Positions 1 through 13,135 of a stretch of 64,000 bases of DNA are shown here, piece by piece. Every line of letters begins with the position of its first letter. Positions within the stretch are counted from its first letter, which is position 1. The notes under the pieces are model-generated. The model was not told the origin of the DNA. It saw only the letters and a program-made list of their open reading frames with translations, and made no database searches. This stretch comes from Pempheris klunzingeri (lineage: Eukaryota; Chordata; Actinopteri; Acropomatiformes; Pempheridae), in contig NC_092017.1 in the NCBI RefSeq assembly GCF_042242105.1, forward strand, positions 18,004,432 to 18,068,431, written 5' to 3'. The position numbers and the translations under genes were made by a program.

Positions 1-59
1 TGAAGGGGAGCGTTGATTTTTAGTTTGAGTGAAAAGTCATCCTATCCGTAAACAAACAA

Positions 60-60
<1 letters not shown>

Positions 61-146
<86 letters not shown>

Positions 147-168
147 CGCGTGTGCGTGTGTGCGTGCT
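61..168. repeat. (TG)n microsatellite in armc9 intron
   Basis: An almost pure TG/GT dinucleotide run with a few CG interruptions. It ends about 20 bases before the acceptor of the first armc9 exon in the window (exon starts at 189). The open reading frames across it are low-complexity artefacts. TG runs next to acceptors can affect splicing through UG-binding proteins; that effect is inferred here. Confidence 0.97.
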
Positions 169-188
169 GGATGGCTGTCTTTGCACAG

Positions 189-3100
189 GAAAAAGGAAGT
201 GTGCAGAGAACGCCAAGCATGTGCTGAAGGTTCTAACTGACCTCCTTGGTCATGAGAACCATGAGGTGATTCACACATCCGTCAACACTTGCACACAGAT
301 GTTACATGCACAATGCATCTAATGTGCACACAGAACACCGGAGAGGTTGAAAAACACAGATGCAGCATTCATAACTTGCAGTATGCATGCAGTACAGGAG
401 CAAATTCACGCATTCAAAGACAAAACTTTGCTCATTAAAAGAGAGTTGGCAACATTTGGCAGCACTTAACTAAATCGTACTCCAAAGTGCAAACACACAC
501 CGCTTTCAACATTTAACTGCATTCACATAAATACACAAATACAGCCTCACTACCCGTTGGCCACAAGTGTCAATACCACTGTAACTCAAGGAGACACATC
601 CAGACTTGCCATAAAGCTTAAGTTTATGATGCCTTCCAGGATGGTTGGTACTCCTGATAGAAATGAGCTCACATTAGGAAAGTCTGTAAAATGAAACTAG
701 GACGAGTCTCATTCAATTTTATTAAAGGTTGTCAGCAACTTTGGAGGGCCATTAACTCTTGTTTTTAAGCTGTTGTAGTGTTACCAATGGTAAGATTTTA
801 TTACCATTATTGCATTACCTATTATGACGTAATATCCATCTATTGAAAATACTGGTATTTGAATCGATTGTATAAGCATTCTTCCTTATTGGTATCCATT
901 TTTTTCCTTGCTGCAGCATGTTCAGAAAAGCTATTATCATTTGGCCTGAGGTCATTAAGATAGACGCTGTGCCTGTCTGTGTCACTCTGCTCTCCTCAGA
1001 TTCGACCATATGTGAATGGAGCCCTGTATAGTATCCTGTGTATTCCCTCTGTGAGACAGGAAGCCAAAGAGATGGTGAGATTGCAGAAATGTCTTCACCT
1101 GCTTGGAGGAAACAGACACAGTTTGTGTTTTTGCTCCGCATTTGTCTCTTGATTTCACCACACAGCCAGTGTTTGGAGGGGAAACAACAGGTGTCAACAG
1201 TAGTATGACACAGTCACTGTACCCAGAGACTGCTGAGCTGGTGGGTTGTACTTGTGCCAGTGCTTCATACTGACTCAAATACAGACTGGAAATGTTATTG
1301 TCCCTCGTGTAATGATATGTGGAGCTGCAGGAGAGGATGGATGGGGGTGGATCCATTGTGTCCAAAAAACATCGGATTAAGCAGATGCCTCAGACATCAG
1401 TGATCATTATTAACACAATTTAATACGTTATAACCACTTTTATGGCATAAGTAAGCTCTTTTGACCCCTAGCCAATGGTTATTATGATATATACTTCCTT
1501 TAAACACTCAGTAACACATTTTGATTCTGAAGCTAACTTTGAGCTGTAAAGTTACGTGTGTGACGTGTTTCGCTCATGTGTGTAGAGTGTGGAGGAGATT
1601 CTCCGCTGCTACAGCAAAGAGGAGAACCCAGACCTCAACAGACAGATTGAATTCATCATTAAACAGCTGAACTCAGGTTAGTAAAAGTTAACGTTACAAT
1701 AGATGTGTTTTACTTTATCAATGGATATGAATACATGATGTACTGACTGTATATGTTCATTTAAGAATAAAATACTGTATAGAAACCTTATGTGAGAATG
1801 TGCTAATTCAGGGCTTTGGGCAGCTGGTGTTACTGACAGCAGTAAAGTACTTGAGTCATTTTTATAACTACTATATTATACTAATTTGAATAACTGCATG
1901 TAAATGTAAAGCTTGGAGGTATTTGGGTGTTTTCATATGTATTAAATAGTGGCAATAATCTGTTTTTTGAGATACTTGTCCTTGAATTTCTTGAATCAAA
2001 AATTTTTTTGTATCGTTTATATTTACACTACAATGTTATAATATTATTACACTATTACTATTACACTATTGTGTTATTACACTATATTTTATAACACAAA
2101 ACTTTAGATGGCAATCTCAGCATGTGACAGAATCGTATTCTATTCCAAAATGAAGCAGTAAGTGACACCTCCCAGCTGTTGTTTTCTTAGAAAGTTGACT
2201 GACTTGTTTAATTCTCGTCCCGTGGCTGTATTCCACCCAGCTGATGAAGAAGGGCCAGAGTCGGACGATGAAGAAGAAGAAGACGACAATGACGTAATGA
2301 TTTGATTTGCTGATGTTTTTCACCACCATATTGTTTACTCATTTATACATTAATTTGACACGACTACAGGCATATATTTACAAAAATGAGAATTGGATGA
2401 AAAATGAGGGTGAGAGGAAGGACAACCAGAAAAGAACGCCTCGTATTTGACACCTTTCCTAAAACTGTAGATGACAATCTCAACATGACACGGATATTGG
2501 GTGTCTGTGCATGAGTGTATAGGGAGGGTGATGGGCTCGGTAGATTGGATTCTGTGGGAAAGTGGGTTATCAAGATAAGCTAAATAGTAGTAAGTTAAAG
2601 TGAGAATGGCTGGAGTCTCATAGGTGTGTGTATATGTATTTGTAAAGTATGTGTGTCCCCCTTTTCCCCTTGTGGTCGCAAGAATTCCTGTGTGTGAGTG
2701 CCCTTATTCCATTGCCTCTGATCTCAACTGCTATCCGCTTACCATGCCTATAAGGGTGAACTGATATATGTAGACCAGTGTGGACTACACTGGTCTCTTG
2801 TTGGTACTGTGTGACATGGTGCCAAGCATTGTATTTGTGCTTAACCTACTTCATAGGCATTGTCAATTCGAACAAGTTAATATAGCTGAGTAAATCAGGC
2901 ACCACCATTGTTACCATAGTCACAGCAATCAACACACCTCAGATGGCTTTAAATAGTGTGGTGGGAGATTTCTCATAAAAGTTGCAAAAAGACGGCAGAG
3001 ATCATGATGTCGGCTCTTTCAAGAAATCCAGAATGTTAAAATATCCAAATTACTGACACATACTCAGGAAGTCTTTTATGACAAGAGTGTTTCAGATGTT

Positions 3101-6100
3101 TTTTTTTTTTTAAACACACCTTATGTCCTTATTCTGATTTACTGTCATTTTCTTGTGGCAGGAAGACTTAATGGAGGCAGACCTTGATATAGAGGAAGTT
3201 CTCCAACCACAGCCCAGGGAACTGTCTGGGGAGAGTCTGCTAACCACTGAGTACCTGGGAGTAAGAGCAAAACACACACATTCACACACACACACTACAC
3301 CCCTCGCTATGCACAAGTTAGATAAACATGTTTTAAATTGCACATAAGCAGCTGTTGAGGTTTGGTGCCTGTGTGTACCGCACAGTTCCAGCTGGTTCAA
3401 GATGCAACAGCTAAAGGAAATGATACCAAGTGATGGGGAACTGATAGCATTTGTACCGCCATGGTTGCACGCAAACGAGACATTAGATACTAGCCCTTTA
3501 TGAATTTCAAGATTTCATGTCATTGTGCTGCTAAATGTTAGATGGCTACAGAAGATATAACCTGTACCTGTGGCATGTGGTGATGTTAAAGAAGGAGACA
3601 AGCAAGTCCTCACATTAAAGGAAGTTTTTTCAATAATTGATGATTAAAAGTTAATAAACACAGATGACAAGTCCCCTAATTGGTAAGAGCTTTACGACTG
3701 ATGTCACCACCAAACTGCATCTACACTTAATGACTGACCCTATAAGCTCATAGAGCATCTATTTGACTTGATTTGAATTTAAGGCCTCCAGATTTGAAGC
3801 AGAAAAGGTGTAAACAGTGCTTCCCTGTGTCCCTATGTCAAATCACATATTCTGTGTTGGCTATCAGTATTACATGCCAACATGTTTGACAGTCATCTTG
3901 AGACGTCATTACTACAGTCTCTGTTTACTGTTTAGAGATAGCAACAAGTTCAAAAACAAACACAGATATATATGAAGTATATACAGTAAATTCTGTGTGT
4001 GTGTTGTGTGTTGTGTGTTGTGTGTGTGTGTAGATTATGACCAACATGGCAAAAGTGAAGAGGAAGTCAACCCCTCTGCAGCAGCAAAGTGTTGATGAGC
4101 CCCTACAACGGCCAGTCACCCCAAGTTCTCATCGCAATGTCAGCGCGGTGTAAGTTAAATACACACAGACTGTTTCAGACAGTCCAATCTGGAGTTCACT
4201 TTGAAGTTGACATGCTAATTCATGGTGTCTGTGAGTGTCAGATTGACAGGAAGCGTGCAGGTTCAGTTTCTTTAGGGCACTTAAGTTGTACATTGTACAA
4301 TAGGCAGAGATTTAAAGATGATGTGTAAAGCACCAGGCAATAATTCAATTCAATACAGACTCAAGCCAGATCAGTTTACAACAGCCTAGCAAGTTCGTAG
4401 TCTGACCTATAGGTCACTTTGACAATGATAGTGATACCCTCTTTGTTAAACCAGTGTCTTACAGCCATTTAAACTAGTGCAGTAGGTCAAAGAAAGAATG
4501 GGTTCAGATACATTTTGCCATTAATCACCGTAAAGTCTGACTGAATTGTTCAAGTAAATTATTATTCAGCAGGAGGAGGCTGGAACTGAGACCACTTAGT
4601 GCCAAAATGCACATTATTGTCAATAAAAAAAACTGTAAGCTAGATCACAGGGATAACAGAGAGTATTATTTTAGAGTAATGGATATGACAGTGTGTCCCA
4701 CACATGACCTGGCCCTGGAGATAAAGGAGCATCAACTCACAGCAAGTAAATGATACACTGGTTTTATAACTTGCTAGTAGAACCAATTATAATGCTAATC
4801 TTTATTTATATTGCACATTTAGATATGTAGTTAGAGTGTGTAAAACCGTTAAGGTAAAGCTTTTAAGATGTGATAAAGGAGTGTGATAGTGAAAAATTCT
4901 ACCATCTACCAATGTGAACATCCTCATGCAAGATCTTACAACACCTGAGCTGTATTGTTTATGTTTGTGTCATGTGTAGGGATTATCGATCCAGCAGTCA
5001 GGGGGGCGAGGGTAGCAGGGACAGGGAATACCCTCTGAGCAGGCAGAAGAACGAGGAAGGAAGCCTCCCTCCTTCCCAACACAACTCCCGACCTCCTACA
5101 CGCTCTGGCAGTCGCCCCAGCACTACTGACTCCCTATGTCACAGCATTGGTGGGTGGATGTTATTTACTTGTCCAGATCTTTTTAATGTCATTTGCCAAT
5201 ACATAATCACATTTGATTGCAGTAGAATTTCAAAAAAGCAAAATGATGTGTCTTTGACCATGTGTAAAGGTTATGGCTGTTCTTCAGATGTTTGCTGTCA
5301 GATGATTCATAGTCAATACACTTTGTCCAGACTGAAAATCAGCTGCATATTTGTGGGAACAATTTAATTTCCCCTCCACCCGCTGCTCTGTATTTGGTTT
5401 GCACAAAATTTATTTGATGTGATGCCCAATGTCCACTAGGCAAGGAAGCTCCGGCGACCGAATGGCTAATGACCTATTTTGGCCGTGTCAGCGTGGCATC
5501 AGATTGTTATCATGTGCTCAGTGGTGACCATAAATGTACAGCAGTGCTGCTAAATTGTTAGATTGAAATAGTTTGGTATAATTTCAAAATGAGCGTGATG
5601 AAGGATCAGTTTTTTTCTTTCCCTCTATCACACATAAAAACACACTCAGACTCGGAGTGTGGCCGACTGTCCCAGGAGTCAGAACTGGACGGGCCGTTTG
5701 AAGGGCCAGCCAGAAAAGAACCTTCCCAGGAGGAGCACAATGGACACTCTGCCAGGTAAACTGACACACAAATGTTAACTGCACACACTCGCACATAAAA
5801 TGAAGCTCTGTGTGTTTTCATGAATGTTGCTGCAATTTAAAAGGCTGAGACAGGGAAAGTCTCTTGCTGAACTCAGCGAGAGTTCAACACATACACACAC
5901 ACACACAGACAGACAGACAGTGTTGAAACTAATACTGAAACTTAAAATGGGAACGAATGAACCCCATGGCATTTGTCCTGAACGTGTGTCGTGTAGTAGC
6001 CATGACTATACACACAACCTAGATGGCTACATCATCCTGGATTGTCCTCACCATCTAAGGCTGAGGGGAAATGCTCTTGGAGGCAGAGATTCATCCTATA

Positions 6101-9100
6101 GTTTCCCCCGCACTCCAGCGAAAACACAGATGGTAAAAACTGCAGACCTGTGAGACTTCCTGGCATGCTCTTCAATCAACATTCAAAACTTGAACATGAG
6201 CGGAAATGCCTTCTGGCTCGGACGAAAGACCACGCAGCGGCATCGCATCCACTGCAATGACCGTTTAGTGGGCTTTCCATAGAAGCCACGGCATGAAGTG
6301 TGAAGGAGCCACGTCCTGCTGATCATTGTTAGATAACAGGTGGAGGCAGAGCTGGATGCTGCTGGTGTGAGCAGCTTGCTTGATGGCTGCATGATCTGCT
6401 TTGCTTTGTGTCATCACAAACGTGTGTGACACTTTCAACTTGAAAATTCCGTTTCATGTTTCATACTCATATGCATTAGAGGTAGTTTGTGCTCCAGCTC
6501 CACCTCCTGAGGACACATGACATGAAATATAAAATGCATTTATGGCGGCACTCCAGCAGCAGCATGCTTCAACAGGCTTTGCAAATGGAATGAGGATCTG
6601 CTGTCACAGTAATGCTGTGTTAAGAGAGGCATCGTCACTTCTGAGGAGGAGAGAGGACCTATCTTGGCCCGAAGGCTGGTTCAGTTGCTGAAAGTAGGTG
6701 GATGATAAGTTACGGTACAGTGGCCATACATGCAGCCTCTCCAGAAAGGAGTCTGTTGTAATTGCAAATTTTCAGTTCGCTGCTCAACAGAAGTGAGGAG
6801 GCAAGACTATAAATGGTTAGAAAGTGAGGCCTGTGTGAAATCAATCTGTGCCATGTCCTATGCGGCGCCCTAGTTTTCCTCTCTCACTGCTACAAACAAA
6901 CTGGCCATCATTCTGTCTGAACTACTGAATTCAGTCAGGGCGAGCAATGGGTTATGGAGATAACAGAAGAGTGTAAGATGTAAGATAAAGAGTACAATGT
7001 AGAGAAGCGGATGTTGAGTGCGTTAGGAAGTGAACAAAACAGATACAAACTTCCATGTTTTACTTCTGCAGCTTGTAGGTCAGTGTTTTGGTGGCGACTA
7101 CATCTCATAAAAAGGGACTGAACCAGACTAAGGCTGTCAGGCAGTGATGCAAATAAAAGCTGAAGTCAGCTGAGGTTCCTGTAAAACTCTGAGATGTGTG
7201 TCAGTGTATTTGTGTGTCTGTGAGGTTGGCAAGAGCGCTGTTCTACACCGATCGGTGACTCAGCACTGCCAAGCTGGTCTGTGAGACTGTGACATGCGTT
7301 TAAACGAGCAGCGCCTACAAAGAGACCCATTCAATCAAGCCTCCCCTGCTTCTCCTCTCCTTTAAATCCCAGAGGAACTTGACTCCCGAATCCCGCCAAG
7401 AGTAATGAGTCCCAGGAAACCGCTTCAGTTATCCCTCTTGCCTTCCCCCAGGAACGTAAAACACCTCTATAATACAGACTTCAGTAGCCTTATTGCAAGC
7501 CGCCAGCCTGGTGACAGGACTTTTTATAGTGAGAAAAGATTCAAGCACACAGTCATTTATATTTAGCTGAAAAGAATCTTAGCAACACAGCAATTTGGCA
7601 AATAGCAAATAAGAAGATAAATATTTTTGCCTTTGTGTTTTTTAGGTTAGTGAATATGCTTTTTTTTTTTTTTCTTTTGCAAAGCTCTTTTTCAAACTCA
7701 TTCATTCATTCAGACGAGGCAATACCTGGGGGGCCATCCAGGGTATTCTCCATTCAGACATCAAAGTTAAGTTAAGTTGGATAGGATTTTAGGGCCCCAC
7801 AGCCTTCTCTTCAGTTTACTGCGGCTTCTAACATTAGTTATACCAGATGATATCAGGGATGTTGGAGCCAATGTGACCGCTGTCAATAGAAACAGGAACA
7901 AGATGACGGAAATCTATTATGGTATATGATTGCTCCACACTGATAAGGACATTACCAAAGTTTGGGCCTTCACTGAGTGGCTGGAGGCAGAAGAGCCATG
8001 TGATCCTGACTACAAATTCAGCAACATAATAGCGTATTTTTCCAGTGCTTATTTCCACAGATGGATGCAAATATGAAGCATGAATACATACTAGTATTAT
8101 ATACAGTAAGTGTGCATTATACTATTTACTTGAATAGAGCCTGTGAAATGTTTAGCCTCAGTGTCTATTTATCCCATTAGCTTTATGCATTATTTCACAG
8201 TATGGCTGATATAAATGTAAAAGTATTAACATTAACTACTCTACAACAACTCTATTCTTCATCCCTAGATATGCTGGATATAGTCCTAATAAAGATTATT
8301 ATTCCTACTTTTAGTTATGGCCCTATCTGAATTCCAAAGATTGATAGAAAGAAACTGAAACTTGGTGACAAAAGCTGTTTAAATAATAATCTGGCAAAGT
8401 CTAGTACGAACAATAAGGTGCTCCATACTAAATACTATGCATAACGAGTCACTGGAAATAGATTTATGATCGTTCAGAAATATTTAGGCTGACCGTAAAA
8501 ACGTACGACACACTGCCTCTCATTTTAAACACCTTACTTGTGTGAATGTGCCTTATAGTATCAAAACCTGCAATTTCTAGGATAATAAGAAACGGAAATC
8601 ACAAAGAAACATAATATAGATTTGCAATACATATGAGGGTGGAACGTCCGGAGTATACTGGGTATCCTGAAATCTGGGACTGGGTATCCTCATTAAAATA
8701 GTCTGGCCCACCATCACCAGAAATGGAGGCTATCGACCAAAACGAGTGAAATGGATGCTATCAAGTGTCAAGGCCAAGAGGCTTGTGCAAGGATGACGGT
8801 TGTGCCCAAGACATCCACGGTTTCTGTGCTATGAAACGTTCTGTGAAATGAGATCTGTTCACGGCTGTGGTGTGTCGCTGCCACTGAGCAGCTCATCAGA
8901 AAAAAGGATGAACCCTCTGAATGATCCTTCTAACCACAAGCAAGTGAGAAATAACAGTAGCTGTGACGGAGGCTTAACATAAGTTATGTAGATGTGCTGT
9001 TAACTTGTTTTATTTTGTCTTAGATGTTTTGTTTTTCATATTCATATATTATTTTTTTCACAAGGCAATCTTGTGTTGTCACCTTTATTTTATAATGGTG

Positions 9101-11969
9101 TTCATTAAGATTTGTGATTTGTTGGTATTGCTTAGTATAATTTATCACTGTTACAAAGCAAAACTCATCATTTATTCCCTCCTCTTCCTCCTATTCTCTT
9201 CCGTGTCATCAGTGGTGATTATATTCCTGCATTTGCAAGCCAGCCCAGGATTCCCCGTACACCTGACACAGCATCCAGCCAGACCAGTGCTCAGCGGGGT
9301 CGAGGCCTGACTCTGGCTCCCCAGTTCTCTCAGTCAGAGCCACAGCAGAGCAGCCGGCCAGGCTCTGCCAGCTCCACGGAAGGAGGAGGAGGAGGAGGAG
9401 GAGGAGGACGACGACAAAGTGGAAGTAAGCACATGGCCACCGGCCAGCATTGGCAAATTTTGGCTGCAGGCTATTACTTTGTATACTCTCTCAGCCACCT
9501 TGGAAGATAACCAGCCATGATTTGGAGGTTCGAGTGGGGTTGGGACCACTCAGTCGTAATTCAAGATGAACGAAGTAGGAGACACGTGACTTTTCTGTAA
9601 CTGTTTATATCAGCCTCTGCTTCATTTTCCGGCATGCATTTTGAACTTGTCCACCATCGTTAAGTGAGAGTAACATGGTGACATCACAGAATATGATTTT
9701 TTTTATATTTCTGTGTGAATATTGTGAAATAATGAATCCAGAGATTCCATCGGCAAACTAACTAACCACAGAACATAAACCCAAAGAAACTGGCTAATCC
9801 ACAACAGAAGATACCTGACAAATCAAGCTTCTTCAGTAGATACGATACAGTAATAGACCTACTGGTTAACACATTTAGCCATCAGCAGAAGGAAAATATA
9901 GACATGGAACCATCACATCACAGTGGTGGAGTTGAATAACAGTAAACATGTGACTACAGGACTGGGGTTAGCTGTCATCTGCCTGGACAGCTCCTCCATG
10001 GTCATGGTGGCATTTTTGCATTTACACTCACAATTTTATCTTCACGAGAGTTTCTCATTCTGACAGACTTCTTTCCCGCCTCTGTCTCTCACCTGTTTTA
10101 CATGTGAACAAATATCAACATTTTCCCACTCCTTACAAAACAGGTTTGACCAGAAGTGCCCACTCTTATTTGTTCAGAAAACAAAAGCAAAGTTACAATA
10201 ACATTCAAGACGAGAGGAATTTACCGTAAAATGACAAATCATGTTCCAGTTTCCCTTGAGCCTAAACGTCTTGAGTTACATATTGGAATATCATCAGGTA
10301 TCCTGATAAGATAACCCCTCACTGACTAACTTTTACCAGAATTCTGTAACAAGATCTGCTAATCTAGCCAGTATTTTTCCAGTTATGACAATAGTTAGTA
10401 ATTTAGACACTAGAGTTACATATTCATTCACACTATTTTTATACACTATAGTTTATAGTTGCCCTAGCCGCAGTTAGTTAGTTTTTTTTAGTCTACTAAA
10501 ATTGAAAAGACATAATGTAATATGGTGAAAAGATCTCTATATATGTATAGCCACTCAGCCCATCCCTACCACTAATTCATACTGTATCTGCTGTCAACTT
10601 AACATCTTAAACATAGAACTTCAGTCACTGCAGGGAAGATTGCCTGGTCAGTCGCTCTGGTGCTCTTAGTTAGATGATAACATCTCTCCATGCTCTCACG
10701 CATCTAAATTGCATTTGATGAAGGATTACCTCCGGCTCTTAGACTGGGTGCCCTTACCATAAAGCCTGTAATAGGGCCTAATGGTTAGTCAAAGCCTCCA
10801 CATCCTTCTGTGTGTGAGTTGTAGTTTGGAGGTCTGGCAAGTGTCAGACATCTATCGATTCACAAGGAACTTACTTAATCAAAGCCCTGCTTAAAGGGCG
10901 ATAAGCACGCGCACGTGGCACGGCACACAACACACTAGTATGTTTTTTTTTTTTGCTATCCAGCCACTATCATTTTAATTTATTTTTACTTGAATGCAGC
11001 TTCTGCTGACTGTCAAGCGTTATTATGCCTAATATTTGCTGCTTGGTGGAGCCTGGCTGCAGGAAGGGAACACAAACCACATGCTGAGACAGGATCCCTT
11101 TTAGGCCCACTTTTGGTAAACACATCCATTGTGACTGACAGAGACCCTCCTTTGGCCGAGGAAAGATAGAGGAGCCGTCTTTGTGGCTGACCACCCACTC
11201 AGTCAGCACAAACATGGAGGGGAGTCACTGCTGCCTCGCCATGTTGAGAGGATGGGGGGAAAAAAAACGGCATTATCCTTCCCAGGTCATGTTAACGAGG
11301 CTGAATTCGCATGATGAGAGATCACCGATATGTTGCCATGCAGCGAGGGACAGTGGAGGAAGTGCAGCCGTGTCTCGTAGGACTCGCACTGAATGATAAA
11401 CGTGATGAGGAAATCAGATTACTTTTCTCACAATTAGAAAAGGGGAAATAACAAACCCAAAAAGTAGATACATGGATTTACTCACTTCACTTCAGTGTTT
11501 AAAAGCCACTGTGCTTAATGATGCGTGTGCAGAGTTTGACATTAGAAGACAGTTTTAACATTTACGATGTTACGATGTGATGTCACATGATTTGTGACAT
11601 CACAAATAGCTTAGAGGTCCATCCAAGTCCAATATGCAACTTACACAAGTGTGATGGGGAAACCTGAAGCCTCCAGAGCACACAGACATGACTTGAGAAT
11701 GGACTTTTCAACAATTTCAGGATTTTTAATTATTAACATATTTGTATTTATTTTGAAAAAATTATTGAAAGCAGAATATTTTTTAATGTCTTAAAACGTG
11801 ACATGAGGGAATCTTTTTTTTTTTTTCTTTTCTTTTTATTGATGAGTTCAAATCTGTTCTATACCTTCTCTTCTTTCCGAATCCCCTTTATCGCCCACCC
11901 ACCCCCCATCCCTCCCTCTTTCCTTCCCTCTTCTGTCTCTCATCAGGCAGCCAGTCAAGAAGGAGGTGA
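189..11969 (+). CDS. armc9: ARMC9 (LisH and armadillo repeat protein), C-terminal ten exons, 5' part outside window
   Basis: Coding exons, all with AG/GT borders and consistent phase: 189-265, 1000-1074, 1586-1676, 2241-2293, 3162-3260, 4034-4149, 4980-5149, 5650-5755, 9249-9424 and 11947-11969 (stop TGA 11967). They sum to 986 nt, about 328 residues, with no frame break. Residue blocks that match remembered human ARMC9 include [15 protein letters not shown], the run [12 protein letters not shown], an acidic Glu/Asp stretch, [21 protein letters not shown] and the very end SSQSRRR (human SSQSHRK). The window holds the end of the armadillo region and the low-complexity tail; the N-terminal LisH and coiled coil lie off the left edge. 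Known role: ciliary base and tip protein, mutated in Joubert syndrome 30. The tail has a Gly9 run coded by nine GGA codons. The acceptor of the ninth exon could instead lie 9 nt upstream (exon from 9240), which keeps frame. Confidence 0.95.
3994..4031. repeat. TG-rich repeat forming an armc9 splice acceptor
   Basis: A run of TG units with TTG interruptions, directly joined to the TAG acceptor of the armc9 exon starting at 4034. It takes the place of a normal polypyrimidine tract, so repeat length may affect splicing of that exon. Confidence 0.9.
5756..9248. other. Large armc9 intron, no gene seen
   Basis: About 3.5 kb between two armc9 coding exons. It holds a CA/CAGA microsatellite at 5893-5920 and several T runs (for example near 7660). 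Short ORFs here have no recognisable domain and no splice support. I see no RNA gene. Confidence 0.8.
5893..5920. repeat. Compound (CA)n(GACA)n microsatellite
   Basis: CA dinucleotides followed directly by GACA tetranucleotide units, inside an armc9 intron. Confidence 0.9.
9425..11946. other. Last armc9 intron, no gene seen
   Basis: A 2.5 kb intron before the 23-nt final coding part. It contains a T run at 11816-11829, a pyrimidine-rich stretch before the acceptor at 11946, and a 12-bp inverted repeat at 11576-11604. No protein or RNA gene is supported. Confidence 0.75.
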
Positions 11970-13135
11970 AGAGGGGGCTGTCACCATGAGGTAGCACTAT
12001 CTCCCCGGGAGCATTGGGCTTCCTGTAACATCATCCCCGCAGGTTGCGATCAGGGTCAGGGCAACAGAGATGGTCGAGGAGGATCAGCGGCAGGAGGAGG
12101 AGGGGCTTTAACAATGTGAAGGATTGTGGCTCTGCATTTTTTTTTTTTCCCCCCTTTTGCCTCAGCACAGACTTCTTCTGTAACACGATATGAGGTCAGA
12201 CAATAATCACAACCTCCAGGTAACGGTTGGCTCACCTAAATATGGGCAACCTCCTCCAGCCATGACAAAATTCATGCGTGACAGGATGTTTTCTAATTTG
12301 GAAGCGTAGCTCTGAGTTCAGGCAGTTGAAGAGAAAATATGGCAACACATTTTTCAAACTGCTTACTGGGTTTCTGACATGAGCACATTCCTTTCCATTT
12401 TCTTCACATCAGTAGAGATAAGCAGTTCCAGAGACGCTTGTTTTTCTTGATGAATAGAATAAAATGAATAAATCAGTATAAGATTTAAACTTAAAATGGT
12501 TATGGCAACAAGACATGACTAGATACGGAGATTAAATGCTTGATAATCTTTCTGTGATTATCACAAAGTTTAATTCATTTAAAGTGAGGCACGGCGAGGA
12601 CTTTTTCTGTCTTTGTATCGATTGTACGGATATTTTTATATGACACAAAAGCTCGTTTGCAACGTCCTCATCTCATCTCCAAATCCATAATCTTCTGAAT
12701 TTCACCGCGTACTGTACATATTGATTTTTGACCCGGGTGGAAAATATCCGTCCACATAAATAAATAATTGTACTTCAGCTGCACTTCAAATATAAAACGT
12801 TATCTCATATCAGAGTAGCTGCTCCTTTTTTTTTTTTTTTTTTTAACTTATGCTCCAGGAAATGTTTACAAAAAAGACGCATAGTGTATGTTTTTTAGAA
12901 AATATTAAGATCTGCCATCGATATATATATATACACTACCGTCCATACAACTTGAATATGTGTGCACATCTTAATCCAGTTTTGGTTGCATTGTACATTT
13001 GCTCTGCTTTCCAGGTGTCGTGATGTACAGTATATTTATGTTAATGGCTATAAATTTGTTGTAATGCATTTGGATAGTAATTGATTTTGATACTTTTAAA
13101 GTGGTTTTAAATAAATGTTTGACATGTCACCCGTT
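11970..13135 (+). other. armc9: armc9 3' UTR
   Basis: Non-coding, A/T-rich sequence after the armc9 stop. The canonical poly(A) signal AATAAA at 13110-13115 is the best end. Earlier AATAAA-like sites lie near 12456-12470, so a shorter transcript is possible. Confidence 0.65.
13110..13115 (+). terminator. armc9: Poly(A) signal AATAAA of armc9
   Basis: Canonical hexamer about 1.14 kb after the armc9 stop, followed by a T/G-rich stretch within 40 bases. Confidence 0.6.

Noticed and set aside
20..322. Cys/Val- and His/Thr-repeat proteins over the TG microsatellite
   Set aside because: Pure translations of a dinucleotide repeat. Only 189-265 is coding, as an armc9 exon.
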